This document shows positions 9,742 to 19,035 of a stretch of DNA of 64,000 nucleotides, piece by piece. Under the pieces are notes generated by a model. It did no database searches. It saw only the letters and a list, made by a program, of their open reading frames with translations, and was not told the origin of the DNA. Every line of letters starts with the position of its first letter. The first letter of the stretch is position 1. The DNA is from Cellulomonas timonensis (GTDB lineage Bacteria; Actinomycetota; Actinomycetes; Actinomycetales; Cellulomonadaceae), in contig NZ_FCOT01000010.1 in assembly GCF_900046455.1 (NCBI RefSeq), forward strand, positions 124,001 to 188,000, read 5' to 3'. Both the position numbers and the translations under genes were made by a program.

Positions 9742-11064
9742 TCAGAGGCCGAGCAGCGGGCCCGGGTCCTGCGTGACGCCGTTCACGTACACCTCGAGGT
9801 GCAGGTGGCATGCCGCCGACGTCCCGGTGTTCCCCGAGTAGCCCAGCAGCGTGCCCTGCTCGACGCGCTGGCCGGAGCGCACCACGAAGCTGGTCATGTG
9901 GTTGTAGCTCGACATCAGCGAGCTGCCGTTGACGAGCCCGTGGTCGAGCATGACCTGGTTGCCGAAGCCGTACCGGTACTGGGCCCACTGCACCGTGCCC
10001 GCGCGCCCCGCGTAGATCGGGTTGCCGCAGTAGGTCCGCAGGTCGATGCCGGCGTGCAGCCGCACGTACCCGAGCGTCGGGTGCAGGCGCATGCCGTAGT
10101 TCGACGTGACGTACATCGGCTTGATGCTGGTGGGGTTCGCGAACAGGCTCCCCGAGACCGGTCCCGCCGGCGTCTGCGGCTTGCCCGCCGCCGCAGCGGC
10201 CGCCGCGTCGGCCGCCCGCTGCGCCTCGGCGATCGCGGCGAGCTCGGCGGCGATCTTCGCGGCCTCTGCGTCGGCTGCGGCGGCCTCCGCCTCGGCGGCG
10301 GCCTTCTGGCTCTCGATCTGCGCCTTCTTGGCAGCCTGCTGCACGATCAGCTGCTCGATCTCGTCCTTGCGGTCCTGCGCCTGGGTGCGCGCCGCGTCCG
10401 CCTCGACGACCTTCTGATCGGCCTCGGCCTTGAGCTCCTGGATGCGGCCGCGCACCGCCTCGAGCCGCGCCTGGCTGTTCAGGTTCTGGGCCTGCAGCGT
10501 GCGCATCTCGTCGAGGGTGCTGGTCTGCGTGCGCAGCGCCGTGCTGACCAGGCCGTACTGCTCGATGAACTCCTCGGTGCTCTCCGCGCCCAGCACGACG
10601 CCCATGCTCGACGCCGCGCCGCGGCCCTTGTACGCCTCGCGCGCCATCTGCCCGATCGACTCGCGGATGTGGGTGGCCCGCGCCGTGTCCTGCTCGATGG
10701 TCGACCCGATCGACGACTCCTGGTCCTCGGCGTCCTGCAGGCGGGCCGCGACCAGCGTGGCCTCCCGCTGCGAGCGCTCAAGCGACGCCTCGGCCTCCGC
10801 CAGCTCGAACTGGGCCTGGGGCATCCGCGCCTCCATGGCCTGCAGGTCCATCAACGCCTGGCCCAGCTCCGCGCTCAGGCCCTCGAGGGACGCCGCGAGC
10901 TGCTCGCGCTTGGCGGCGTTCTCCTGCTCCAGCTTCTTCGCGGCGGCCCGCTTGTCAGACAGCGTGTCGGCGATCGCCGGGCCGCCCACAGTGGTCAGCG
11001 CGGCAAGGGCTCCCACCAGCACGAGTGCGAGCATCCTGCTCAGCGCACGAGGTCGTCGGCTCAT
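9742..11064 (-). CDS. M23 (LytM) murein hydrolase with coiled coil, EnvC-like partner of FtsEX
   Basis: This 440-residue secreted protein has a signal peptide (hydrophobic core at about residues 12-30), a long coiled-coil region rich in Ala, Glu and Lys to about residue 290, and a C-terminal LytM domain. The zinc ligands are intact: His337-x3-Asp341 and His420-x-His422. So, unlike E. coli EnvC, it could cleave peptidoglycan itself. It lies 4 bases downstream of ftsX, and the coiled-coil plus LytM layout is that of hydrolases controlled by the FtsEX transporter. I infer that FtsX recruits and activates it at the division septum. Confidence 0.88.
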   Translation of the reverse strand: MSRRPRALSRMLALVLVGALAALTTVGGPAIADTLSDKRAAAKKLEQENAAKREQLAASLEGLSAELGQALMDLQAMEARMPQAQFELAEAEASLERSQREATLVAARLQDAEDQESSIGSTIEQDTARATHIRESIGQMAREAYKGRGAASSMGVVLGAESTEEFIEQYGLVSTALRTQTSTLDEMRTLQAQNLNSQARLEAVRGRIQELKAEADQKVVEADAARTQAQDRKDEIEQLIVQQAAKKAQIESQKAAAEAEAAAADAEAAKIAAELAAIAEAQRAADAAAAAAAGKPQTPAGPVSGSLFANPTSIKPMYVTSNYGMRLHPTLGYVRLHAGIDLRTYCGNPIYAGRAGTVQWAQYRYGFGNQVMLDHGLVNGSSLMSSYNHMTSFVVRSGQRVEQGTLLGYSGNTGTSAACHLHLEVYVNGVTQDPGPLLGL

Positions 11065-11068
11065 GTGA

Positions 11069-11983
11069 TCACACCTTGGTGTAGCGGCTCAGGGTCACCA
11101 GCGAGGCGATCGCCGCCAGGCCGATGGCCACGACGGCCAGGAACGGCGCGATGACCATCACGTCGGCCGTCGTCACGTACGGGATCCAGGTCAGCGAGTT
11201 CCCCAGCCAGTCCGCGATCAGATAGTGCACGCCCGCCCACAGGGCCCCCACGGCGAGCGCGGCGCCCAGGGTCGCTGCGATGGCGCCCTCGAGCATGAAC
11301 GGCAGCTGGATGAACATGTTCGAGGCGCCGACCAGCCGCATGATCCCCGTCTCGCGGCGACGGCTCATCGCGGACAAACGGATCGTGGTGGTGATCAACA
11401 GCATCGCCGCCAGCAGCATCACCGCCGCCAGCCCCACCGACAGCAGCGTCGCGCGGTTCAGCACCAGGAACAGCGAGTCGAAGAGCTTGCGCTGGTCCTG
11501 CACCTCCTCGACGCCCTGCCGCCCAGACAGCACATCGGCCACCACCTGGTACTTGGTGGGGTCGGCCAGCTTGATCCGGAACGACGAGCTCATGTCGTCG
11601 GCGGTCGTCTCCTCGGCCCACCACTGGTCCGAGTACATCTTCTGGAAGGACTCGTACGCCTCTTCCTTGGTCTCGAAGTACACCTTCTCGACGTACGGCC
11701 CGATGTCGGCCGACGCCAGCTCGGCCTCGATGGCGCCCTTCTGGTCGTCGGTGACCTCGCCGCCCGCGCACGTCGCCTTCGACGACACCTGCGGGCACAG
11801 GTACACCGAGACCTCGACCTTGTCGTACCAGTCGTCTTTCATCGCGCCGATCTGCATCTGCAGCAGCGCCGCGGCGCCCACGAACGTGAGCGAGACGAAC
11901 GTGACGAGGACGACCGAGATCGTCATCGACAGGTTGCGCCGCAACCCGATGCCGATCTCGGAGAGGATGAACTGGAGTCTCAC
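11069..11983 (-). CDS. ftsX: cell division protein FtsX (ABC-type permease)
   Basis: This 304-residue membrane protein has four transmembrane segments. The first, at about residues 20-42, is followed by a large extracellular loop (about 45-165), which in this family binds peptidoglycan hydrolases. The loop carries two cysteines (CPQV and TCAGG) that may form a disulfide. The MSRRRETGIMRLVGAS motif before the third segment is typical of FtsX. The GTG start follows GAGGGGG, and ftsE ends 12 bases upstream. With FtsE it transmits ATP hydrolysis to the outside, probably to the M23 hydrolase encoded next. Confidence 0.97.
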   Translation of the reverse strand: MRLQFILSEIGIGLRRNLSMTISVVLVTFVSLTFVGAAALLQMQIGAMKDDWYDKVEVSVYLCPQVSSKATCAGGEVTDDQKGAIEAELASADIGPYVEKVYFETKEEAYESFQKMYSDQWWAEETTADDMSSSFRIKLADPTKYQVVADVLSGRQGVEEVQDQRKLFDSLFLVLNRATLLSVGLAAVMLLAAMLLITTTIRLSAMSRRRETGIMRLVGASNMFIQLPFMLEGAIAATLGAALAVGALWAGVHYLIADWLGNSLTWIPYVTTADVMVIAPFLAVVAIGLAAIASLVTLSRYTKV

Positions 11984-11995
11984 TGCCGTGCCCCC

Positions 11996-12685
11996 TCAGC
12001 GCGCCGAGCCGTAGACGCCGCGCGACTGGTCCCGGACCAGCTCGCCCGACGACAGCTCGATCACGCGCTTGCGCATCTGGTCGACGATCTCGTCGTCATG
12101 GGTGGCCATCACCACGGTGGTGCCCGTCCGGTTGATCCGGTCGAGCAGCCGCATGATGCCCAGCGACGTCGTCGGGTCGAGGTTCCCGGTGGGCTCGTCG
12201 GCCAGCAGGATCGACGGCCGGTTCACGAACGCGCGCGCGATGGCGACCCGCTGCTGCTCACCACCCGAGAGCTCATGCGGGCGCCGCTTCTCCTTGCCGG
12301 CCAGCCCCACCATCTCCAGCGTGTCCGGCACCGTCGTCAGGATGTGGTGGCGCGGCTTGCCGATGACCTGCAGCGCGAACGCCACGTTCTCGAAGACCGT
12401 CTTGTTGGGCAGCAGGCGGAAGTCCTGGAACACCGCGCCGATCTGCCGGCGCAAGTGCGGGACCTTCCACGACGAGAGCGTCGTCAGGTCCTTGCCGGCG
12501 ACGAACACGCGCCCAGCAGACGGCCGCTCCTCCCGCAGCACCAGCCGCAGGAAGGTCGACTTCCCCGAGCCCGACGATCCGACGAGGAACACGAACTCCC
12601 CTCGCTCGACCTCCAGGGAGACCTGATCGAGGGCAGGCCTCGCGCCGCGCGCATAGACCTTGGTGACGTTCTCGAAACGGATCAC
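11996..12685 (-). CDS. ftsE: cell division ATP-binding protein FtsE
   Basis: This 229-residue ABC ATPase has Walker [10 protein letters not shown] near residue 37, the signature [14 protein letters not shown], Walker B ILLADEP and a downstream switch His. It pairs with FtsX and works at the septum in cell division. Its length and the adjacency to ftsX are standard. The 113-base gap to prfB upstream probably carries the promoter. Confidence 0.97.
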   Translation of the reverse strand: MIRFENVTKVYARGARPALDQVSLEVERGEFVFLVGSSGSGKSTFLRLVLREERPSAGRVFVAGKDLTTLSSWKVPHLRRQIGAVFQDFRLLPNKTVFENVAFALQVIGKPRHHILTTVPDTLEMVGLAGKEKRRPHELSGGEQQRVAIARAFVNRPSILLADEPTGNLDPTTSLGIMRLLDRINRTGTTVVMATHDDEIVDQMRKRVIELSSGELVRDQSRGVYGSAR

Positions 12686-12798
12686 GGCTCGCGGCCAGTC
12701 TTCGGGGACGGGAGGGCACTGCGGCTCTGGCCGCGACGAGCCTAGGCAGCAGGTCCCAACGATCCCCCGCAGACACGCCGCCGGGGAACCTGTGAGTG

Positions 12799-13914
12799 TT
12801 ACTCGCGCACGTCCTGGCTGCGGCGCCAGCGAATGCCGGCCTCGAGGAACCCGTCGATGTCGCCGTCGAAGACCGCGGAGGTGTTCCCGACCTCATGCTC
12901 CGTGCGCAGGTCCTTGACCATCTGGTACGGGTGCAGCACGTAGGAGCGCATCTGGTCGCCCCAACTCGCCTTGATGTCGCCGGCCATGGCCTTCTTCGCG
13001 GCGTTCTCCTCGGCCTGGCGCTGCAGCAGCAGCCGGGACTGGAGCACACGCAGCGCGGCGGCACGGTTCTGGATCTGCGACTTCTCGTTCTGCATCGACA
13101 CGACGATGCCGGTGGGGATGTGCGTCATGCGCACCGCCGAGTCGGTCGTGTTGACCGACTGGCCGCCCGGGCCCGACGAGCGGAACACGTCGACCTTGAT
13201 CTCGTTCTCGGGGATCTCGATGGAGTCCGTCTGCTCGATGAGCGGGATGACCTCGACCGCCGCGAACGACGTCTGGCGCCGGCCCTGGTTGTCGAACGGC
13301 GAGATGCGCACCAGGCGGTGGGTGCCCGCCTCGACGGACAGGTGCCCGAACGCGTACGGGACCTTCACCTCGAAGGTCGCCGATTTCAGGCCGGCCTCCT
13401 CCGCGTAGGAGGTGTCCAGCACGGCCGTCGGGTAGTTGTGGCGCTCGGCCCAGCGCAGGTACATGCGCAGCAACATCTCCGCGAAGTCGGCGGCGTCCAC
13501 GCCACCGGCCCCCGCGCGGATCGTCACGACCGCCTCGCGCTGGTCGTACTCGCCGCCGAGCAGCGTGCGGACCTCGAGCGCGTCGAGGTCCTTGCGGATC
13601 TTCACCAGGTCGGCCTCGGCCTCGGCGAGGGTCTCCTCGTCGCCGCCGTCCTCGGTCGCCATCTCCACGAGCGTCTCAAGGTCGTCGATGCGGCTGCCGA
13701 GCTTCTGCACCCGGTCCAGCTCCGACTGCGTCGCCGACAGCGCCGACGTGATGCGCTGCGCCGCCTCCGGGTCGTCCCACAGGTCCGGCGCCGACGCCTT
13801 CTCGGACAGCTCGGCGATCTTGGCGTGGAGCACCGTCGGGTCGCTCACCGCCTGGATGGATTCCAGCGTCGTACGGAGGTCGCGGATCTCCGCGGAGAAG
13901 TCAGTGGTGGCCAC
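12799..13914 (-). CDS. prfB: peptide chain release factor 2
   Basis: This 371-residue factor releases peptides at UGA and UAA stop codons. The tripeptide SPF at residues 205-207 identifies it as RF2, and the catalytic GGQ is at 250-252. The reading frame is continuous from the GTG start, so the programmed +1 frameshift known from E. coli prfB is absent here. No strong ribosome site is visible before the start (GAGCGGGTAACC is the nearest purine stretch). The gene heads the prfB-ftsE-ftsX region. Confidence 0.96.
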   Translation of the reverse strand: MATTDFSAEIRDLRTTLESIQAVSDPTVLHAKIAELSEKASAPDLWDDPEAAQRITSALSATQSELDRVQKLGSRIDDLETLVEMATEDGGDEETLAEAEADLVKIRKDLDALEVRTLLGGEYDQREAVVTIRAGAGGVDAADFAEMLLRMYLRWAERHNYPTAVLDTSYAEEAGLKSATFEVKVPYAFGHLSVEAGTHRLVRISPFDNQGRRQTSFAAVEVIPLIEQTDSIEIPENEIKVDVFRSSGPGGQSVNTTDSAVRMTHIPTGIVVSMQNEKSQIQNRAAALRVLQSRLLLQRQAEENAAKKAMAGDIKASWGDQMRSYVLHPYQMVKDLRTEHEVGNTSAVFDGDIDGFLEAGIRWRRSQDVRE

Positions 13915-13983
13915 GGCGGTCCAGGTTACCCGCTCACGCTGGAGGCGCGGCCGGTCCGCCCGCCGCAGCCGTCCCGGACTGCC

Positions 13984-14466
13984 TCACCAGGCGCGCGCGC
14001 TCGACTCCGCCTCGAGCGCGATTCCGTCCGACCATGGCGCCGTGACCCAGCTGATCAGCGCTGGCCGGGTGATCGCGCCGAGCCGCACCACGGCCGTCCG
14101 CCCGTCCGGCGACGCGGCCTCCAGCACCTGGACGGACTCCCACCCCTCAGTGAGCTCAGGATGGTCGGCGAGGTAGCCCCGCACCGCGCGCCGCACATCC
14201 GCATCGGTGATCGGCACGTGCCCGTCCAGCGTCGGAAGCCGCTCCGGCCCGAAGTACCCGGGATCGGAGAGCTCATCCGCGGACGTGATCGCCGCCGCGT
14301 CCGCGGTCGCCAGCAGCCGCTTGCGGTCCAGGTGCACACCCGTGGCCGACACGACGGCGGTGACGAGCAACAGCGCCAGCACAGCGAAGCCGATCACCAG
14401 GATCGTCGTCTGCCCGTCGTCGCCTGTCGGTGGGCGCCACCGCCGCCGCTGCTCCGGTCCGGTCAT
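13984..14466 (-). CDS. TadG-like pilus assembly protein
   Basis: This 160-residue protein has one N-terminal membrane segment (about residues 23-45, after DDGQTTI) followed by an extracellular part, the arrangement of TadG-like (DUF2134-type N-terminus) minor pilus proteins. The ATG at 14466 is chosen because the hydrophobic segment then lies at the usual distance from the start. It is the last gene of the Tad operon and follows the TadE-like gene after a 50-base gap. It probably anchors or initiates the Flp pilus at the membrane, by family analogy. Confidence 0.7.
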   Translation of the reverse strand: MTGPEQRRRWRPPTGDDGQTTILVIGFAVLALLLVTAVVSATGVHLDRKRLLATADAAAITSADELSDPGYFGPERLPTLDGHVPITDADVRRAVRGYLADHPELTEGWESVQVLEAASPDGRTAVVRLGAITRPALISWVTAPWSDGIALEAESSARAW

Positions 14467-14516
14467 CGCTCCCCCGTCGGCGCTGTTCCCTCGCCCGCCG
14501 CCCTGATCGCGCGCCG

Positions 14517-14999
14517 TCACTGGCCCACCTTGAACCGGTCCACCGGCGCCACGTGGCGCGCGCTGACGGGGATCTCCATCGGCACCACGTCCCTCACGAA
14601 CGACGGCACGAACGGCAACGGCACCTCCACCACGACCTCCGCGACGACCTCGCTGCCCGGCGCCAAGCAGGGCACGCTCGAGCAGTCCAGCGTCAGCGCG
14701 CCCGCCGGGTCCGCCTCCGAGAACCCCTGGTCGGCGAGGGCGAGGCCCACCGCCGCCACGGCACGATCGGCGCCCGTCGCCGGGTCCTCCGCCCGTGCGA
14801 ACGCCCGCCCGGCCTCGCGCGCGGCCCCCTCCACCGCGAACGTCGCCGCCTGCAGACGGCCCAGGACGAGCACGAGGTACACCACCGGCACGAGGATGAG
14901 CAGCGCGGCGCCCAGGAACTCGACGATCGCGTTGCCGCTGTCGTCCCCGGCGGCGGCCACCCGGGCTCGCCACCACCGCACGACGCGCCACGACCTCAT
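14517..14999 (-). CDS. TadE/pseudopilin-like minor pilin
   Basis: This 160-residue protein starts with a basic region, then DDSGNAIVEFLGAALLILVPV. This is a type IV-like pseudopilin segment with the conserved Glu in the hydrophobic start (NAIVEF), as in TadE. An extracellular domain with two cysteines (CSSVPC) follows. Its ATG overlaps the stop of the preceding TadE-like gene by 4 bases (ATGA). The family role is as a minor pilin needed for Flp pilus assembly. Confidence 0.78.
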   Translation of the reverse strand: MRSWRVVRWWRARVAAAGDDSGNAIVEFLGAALLILVPVVYLVLVLGRLQAATFAVEGAAREAGRAFARAEDPATGADRAVAAVGLALADQGFSEADPAGALTLDCSSVPCLAPGSEVVAEVVVEVPLPFVPSFVRDVVPMEIPVSARHVAPVDRFKVGQ

Positions 15000-15454
15000 G
15001 CGTCGCCCTCATCGAGCGCATGCCCCACGACAGTGAGCCCTCGTGCCGGCCCCAGCAGCCCGGCGACGGGCATGGGCGCGGTGATCCGCACCTCGACGAC
15101 CTCCAGCCCATTGACCTCGGTGTGGCGGACCGTCACGTCCTGGGCGTAGGCGCCCGACAGCCCCGCCGTGACGAGCGCCCGGGTGCGCTCGGCGCCGTCC
15201 TCGGCGCTGCGGTCCGCGAGCGCGGCGTACCGGGCGCCCTCGGCCGCGCAGTCCACCAGCGTGTTCCGCACGTGCTGGATGATCGCGAGCTGCAGCACCG
15301 CGGCGAACAGCAGTGACGTCAGGGCGCCGACGAGCACGAAGTCCACGACCGCCGCCCCGCGCTCACGCCCCGCCGCCCCGCCGTCCGGTCTCCCGTCCGA
15401 CACGCCATCTGCCGGCTCGCCCGCCGCAGGCCCGCGCCGGGCCCATGCGATCAC
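14996..15454 (-). CDS. TadE-like minor pilin
   Basis: This 152-residue protein carries the pseudopilin segment RGAAVVDFVLVGALTSLLF at about residues 35-53, with Asp in place of the usual Glu, then an extracellular domain. The GTG start at 15454 overlaps the stop of the Flp-like pilin gene as GTGA, and its own stop overlaps the next gene as ATGA. This tight coupling supports the start chosen. It is a structural or minor pilin of the Tad system by family. Confidence 0.78.
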   Translation of the reverse strand: MIAWARRGPAAGEPADGVSDGRPDGGAAGRERGAAVVDFVLVGALTSLLFAAVLQLAIIQHVRNTLVDCAAEGARYAALADRSAEDGAERTRALVTAGLSGAYAQDVTVRHTEVNGLEVVEVRITAPMPVAGLLGPARGLTVVGHALDEGDA

Positions 15455-15702
15455 GGCGGCCCGGTCACGCTCGCGATCGAGCTCTCGAACAGGTTGGCCA
15501 GGGTGGGACCGGCCACCGCCCACAGCGCGACCACCAGCCCCGCCGTCATCAACGTGATCAGGACCCAGCCCGGCACGTCGCCCCGGTCGTCCCCTGCCCA
15601 TCGCAGGCCACGAGCGCCGTCCGGCACCGCTGCCAGGTGAGCGGCGTGCTCGCCTGCGAGCCCTCCAGCCCCGTCGTCTCGGTTCGTCGTCTCGTGCTGC
15701 AT
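15451..15702 (-). CDS. Flp-like pilin, atypical
   Basis: This 83-residue protein has a hydrophilic N-terminal half and a single C-terminal hydrophobic helix beginning at GWVLITLMTAG. Its place between tadC and the TadE genes is where the major Flp pilin normally lies. The start at 15702 is supported by AAGGAG eight bases upstream. It lacks the Flp signature in which a Glu-Tyr pair follows the cleaved Gly. The processing site would therefore have to be unusual (perhaps at RGDVPG), or the protein may be a non-pilin membrane subunit. Confidence 0.6.
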   Translation of the reverse strand: MQHETTNRDDGAGGLAGEHAAHLAAVPDGARGLRWAGDDRGDVPGWVLITLMTAGLVVALWAVAGPTLANLFESSIASVTGPP

Positions 15703-15740
15703 GGCACTCTCCTTCGTCTCTCGACTCCATCCGCATGCGC

Positions 15741-16673
15741 TCACAGCCCGACCTTGAGCACCGCAATGCTGGGGAACACGGCGAAGACGACAGTGACCGG
15801 CAGGATGAGGAACACCACCGGCACCATCATCAGCACCTCCTTGCGGCCGCCCAGCTCCATGAGGCCGCGGCGGCGTTGCTCGCGGACGTCCTGGGCTTGG
15901 GAGCGGAGCACCTCGGCCAGCGGCGTGCCGCGCTCCACGGCGACGGCCACCCCCTCGGCGAAGCGCGCCAGCGCGGCCAGGCCAGTCCGGTCGGCGAGGT
16001 TCTCCAGCGCGTAGGCCAGCGGTGTGCCGGAACGGGCGTCCGCCAGAGTGCGTGCCAGCTCGCCGGACAGCTCGCCGTGCGTCGTGCGCACCACCCGCTC
16101 CAGCGCCCCGACGGCGCCCTCGCCGGCGCTGACGGACAACGCGAGCAACTCGGCGATGGTGGGCAACTCGGCCAGCAGCCGCTCCTCCCGGGCCGCGACC
16201 TCACGGGTGAGCTGGTAGTCGCGGAACAGCACCCCCGTGGCCCCCGACACGAGCACGAGCGCGAGCAGCGGGGCGATCCCCGCGGACCGCCCGGCGGCGA
16301 TCGCCAGGGCGAGCGCCAGACCGGCCGCGAGCCCGACGACACCCCACACCACCTGGCCGGCCCGGAACTCCTCGACGGTCTCGCTCCGACCCGCGCGCTC
16401 GAGCCGGCGGCGCAGATCGGCGGCGGGCGAGCCGATCCGGGCGACGAACCGCATCCCGTCAGCCATCACGGGGGCGATGAGCCGTTCGAGCGTCGGGAAC
16501 GGCGTACGGGTGGCCGAGGCGCGCAGCAGCCGCGACCCGGTGCGCTGGGGTCGCAGGTAGGGGGCGAGCCGCTCGTCGAAGGTGATGCGCCGGGCGCCGC
16601 GCCGCCACATGACGACGGCGAGCCCCAGCCCGCCGAGCGCGCCCACCCCGGCGCCCATCAGCGCGGCGCTCAC
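15741..16673 (-). CDS. tadC: TadC-like type II secretion F-family membrane protein
   Basis: This 310-residue inner-membrane protein has the T2SS F domain, with membrane segments near the N-terminus, at about residues 95-140 and at the C-terminus. Motifs such as LPTIAELLALSVSAGEG and the ELGGRKEVLMMVPVVFLILP end are typical of TadC. It forms the platform of the pilus machine with TadB. The GTG start overlaps the tadB stop as GTGA. Confidence 0.85.
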   Translation of the reverse strand: MSAALMGAGVGALGGLGLAVVMWRRGARRITFDERLAPYLRPQRTGSRLLRASATRTPFPTLERLIAPVMADGMRFVARIGSPAADLRRRLERAGRSETVEEFRAGQVVWGVVGLAAGLALALAIAAGRSAGIAPLLALVLVSGATGVLFRDYQLTREVAAREERLLAELPTIAELLALSVSAGEGAVGALERVVRTTHGELSGELARTLADARSGTPLAYALENLADRTGLAALARFAEGVAVAVERGTPLAEVLRSQAQDVREQRRRGLMELGGRKEVLMMVPVVFLILPVTVVFAVFPSIAVLKVGL

Positions 16674-17521
16674 CGCAGCCCCCGCGGGTCCTCGGGCGGC
16701 CGCCCGATCCGCACCATGATCACGTAGGCCGCGACGGAGCAGACCGCCCCGGCGAGCAGCACCAGCGAGCCGGCGACGGAGTTGTACGCGGTGGCGGCCT
16801 CGGTGCGGGTGGCCAGCATCGCGAGCACCACCCAGGGCGCCGCCACGGCGAGCCGCGCGGCGTATACCGTCCAACTCTGCCGTGCCTCGAGCTCCCCACG
16901 AGTGCGCGCGTCCTCGCGCAGGAACCCGGACAGCGTGCGCAGCAGCCGCCCCAAGTCGGTGCCGCCGACGTCGCGGGTCAGGCGCAGCGCCTCGATGATC
17001 CGATCCGCCACCGGGTCGGCCAGGCGCGCCTTCAGGTCGTCGAGGCAGTCCCCGAACCTGCCGCTGACCCGGTAGTCCTCGGCGAAGGCGGCGAACGGCT
17101 CGCGCAACTCCACCGGCCCGCGGTCGCCGAGCTGGGCCAGGGACTCCGGCAGTGACAGCCCCGCCCGGATGCCCGAGCCGAGGTGGTCCACGACCTCAGG
17201 CCACACGTCCCGCAGCCGGGTGCGGCGCCGTCGCGCCCTCCCCCGCACCAATGCGACGGGCGCCCCGGCGGCCATCGCGGCGAAGCAGGCGGCCACGGCG
17301 GGCGACCGGGTCAGCGCCACCCCGAGCAGCAGCACGAGGGCGCCGAGCCCGGTGCAGGCGGCCACCAGGGCGCCCGGGGTCACCTGCGGCGCGCCCGCCT
17401 GCACCAGCAGGTCCTGGGTGCGCACCGCCCACCCGTCGGAGGCTGCCGTAGATCGGCGGGGCGGCGCCCACCCCCACCACCACCCGCAGCACAGACCCGC
17501 CCCGAGCAGCAGGCCGATCAC
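16670..17521 (-). CDS. tadB: TadB-like type II secretion F-family membrane protein
   Basis: This 283-residue membrane protein has the F-domain central motif DVWPEVVDHLGSGIRAGLSLPE at about residues 102-123, with membrane helices before it and at the C-terminus. It is the second platform protein of the Tad machine. It follows tadA after an 18-base gap and overlaps tadC by 4 bases, so the order tadA-tadB-tadC is conserved. Confidence 0.85.
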   Translation of the reverse strand: MIGLLLGAGLCCGWWWGWAPPRRSTAASDGWAVRTQDLLVQAGAPQVTPGALVAACTGLGALVLLLGVALTRSPAVAACFAAMAAGAPVALVRGRARRRRTRLRDVWPEVVDHLGSGIRAGLSLPESLAQLGDRGPVELREPFAAFAEDYRVSGRFGDCLDDLKARLADPVADRIIEALRLTRDVGGTDLGRLLRTLSGFLREDARTRGELEARQSWTVYAARLAVAAPWVVLAMLATRTEAATAYNSVAGSLVLLAGAVCSVAAYVIMVRIGRPPEDPRGLR

Positions 17522-17539
17522 GACGCCCCCGACGCGCCC

Positions 17540-18766
17540 TCAGCGCCCGGCGCGCAGCAGCGCGGGCAGGTCGATGCCGGCGATCGCGAACCGCTCGGGA
17601 TGCGGCGGGGAGCCCTCGCCGCGCACGAGCTCCTCGCCGCGCAGGTGGAACAGGTCGGCCGTCTCCACGATCCCGTTCTCCACCCGGCCCGGGACGGCGA
17701 CGATCTCGCGGACCCGGCGTCGGCCCCGCGGGTCCAGCCCCAGGTGCACGACCACGTCGATGGCCGCCGCGACGGTCGGCACCACGAAGCGGTCGGAGAT
17801 GTTCTCCCCCGCGAGCAGCGGGAGCGTGCACAACTTGGTCAGCGCCTCACGGGCGGAGTTCGCGTGCAACGTGCACATCCCCGGCACGCCCGCGTTCAAC
17901 GCCACCAGCAGGTCCAGCGCCTCCGCCTCGCGGACCTCGCCGATGAGCAGCCGATCCGGGCGCATCCGCAGCGCCTCCTTGACCAGCCGCCGCAGCGGGA
18001 TCTCCCCGGTGCCCTCCAGGCTGGGCTGGCGGCACTGCAGCGCCACGACATCCCGGTGCACGAGCCGCAGCTCGAAGACCTCCTCGCAGGTGACGATCCG
18101 CTGCCGGGCGGGCACCGAGCCCGCGAGCGCGCCGAGCATCGTCGTCTTGCCGGCCTGCGTCGATCCGGCCACGAGCACGTTGAGCCCCACCCGCACGGCG
18201 GCGTCGAGGAACACCGCCGCCGCGACGGGCAGCGACCCGAGGGCGACGAGGTCGTCGAGCCGTTGCGCTCGGGCCACGAACTTGCGGATGTTGACGGCCC
18301 AGTCCCGCCGAGTGACATCAGGAATGACCACATGCAACCGCTCGCCACCCGGCAGGCTCGCGTCGACGAACGGGCTGGACAGGTCGAGCCGGCGGCCGGA
18401 CGCCTTGAGCATCTGCTCCACCAGGTCGCGCACCTGCCCGGCCGTGAGGATCGTCGTCGTGAGCTCGGGCTCGCCGCGCCGGGCGACGAACACCTCGGTG
18501 GGCGAGTTGATCCAGATCTCCTCGACCTCCGGGTCGTCGAGGTAGCGCTGCAAGGGCCCGAGTCCGGCGACCGCGTCCACGACGCTCTTCAGCGCACCCG
18601 CCGCATCGGCCAATGGCGGGACGGCGCCCACGACGCTCCGGGCGTCGTAATCGGCGATCGCGTCGGTGACGAGCTGCCGCACGCCGCTGCGGTCGCGCAC
18701 CGGGTCCAGGCCACGCCGACGGATCAGCTCGCGGACCTCAGTCTCGAGGATCGCCACCCCGTCCAC
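17540..18766 (-). CDS. tadA: TadA/CpaF secretion ATPase
   Basis: This 408-residue ATPase powers assembly of Flp pili. It has the N-terminal helical region, the Asp box around DDPEVEEIWIN, Walker A GSTQAGKTTM near residue 205, the Walker B region RMRPDRLLIGEVR, and the histidine box in CTLHANS. The GTG start is preceded by AAGGGAG. It is the first gene of the operon running down to 13984. TadZ and CpaB-like genes, usually next to it, lie about 26 kb away in this window (44.9-46.9 kb). No prepilin peptidase is in view. Confidence 0.92.
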   Translation of the reverse strand: MDGVAILETEVRELIRRRGLDPVRDRSGVRQLVTDAIADYDARSVVGAVPPLADAAGALKSVVDAVAGLGPLQRYLDDPEVEEIWINSPTEVFVARRGEPELTTTILTAGQVRDLVEQMLKASGRRLDLSSPFVDASLPGGERLHVVIPDVTRRDWAVNIRKFVARAQRLDDLVALGSLPVAAAVFLDAAVRVGLNVLVAGSTQAGKTTMLGALAGSVPARQRIVTCEEVFELRLVHRDVVALQCRQPSLEGTGEIPLRRLVKEALRMRPDRLLIGEVREAEALDLLVALNAGVPGMCTLHANSAREALTKLCTLPLLAGENISDRFVVPTVAAAIDVVVHLGLDPRGRRRVREIVAVPGRVENGIVETADLFHLRGEELVRGEGSPPHPERFAIAGIDLPALLRAGR

Positions 18767-19035
18767 GGCTGCTCCCTTGGGCCGATGCCACCCGGCTGAC
18801 GCGCGGGCGCCCCGACACTAGGGGAGGAACCGGACAGAGCGCATCGGACGTCCACAAGCCGGGCCCATCCCTGTGCGAGGATCCGCCCGTGATGCCCCGA
18901 CGTAACTAGCCCGCGACGAGCTGCACTCTCCTCATCGCGGGCGCCCGGCCTTCCCCGCCGCACCCTCCGGGTAGCGGCTGACGTGGTCGTGCGCTCCTTC
19001 CTCGCATCGCCTACCCCCCGAACGGGAGCACACAC

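Noticed and set aside
8575-11154. 859-codon open frame on the plus strand over DUF2207, smpB and the M23 gene
   Set aside because: Its codons are the complement of three well-supported genes, and the product has no family features.
12799-13914. Programmed frameshift in prfB
   Set aside because: The reading frame is continuous through the region where E. coli has the in-frame UGA.
18909-18942. Hairpin GCCCGCGA/TCGCGGGC as an attenuator before the methyltransferase gene
   Set aside because: The stem is only 8 bases with an 18-base loop and no T run or leader peptide, so it may be chance in this composition.
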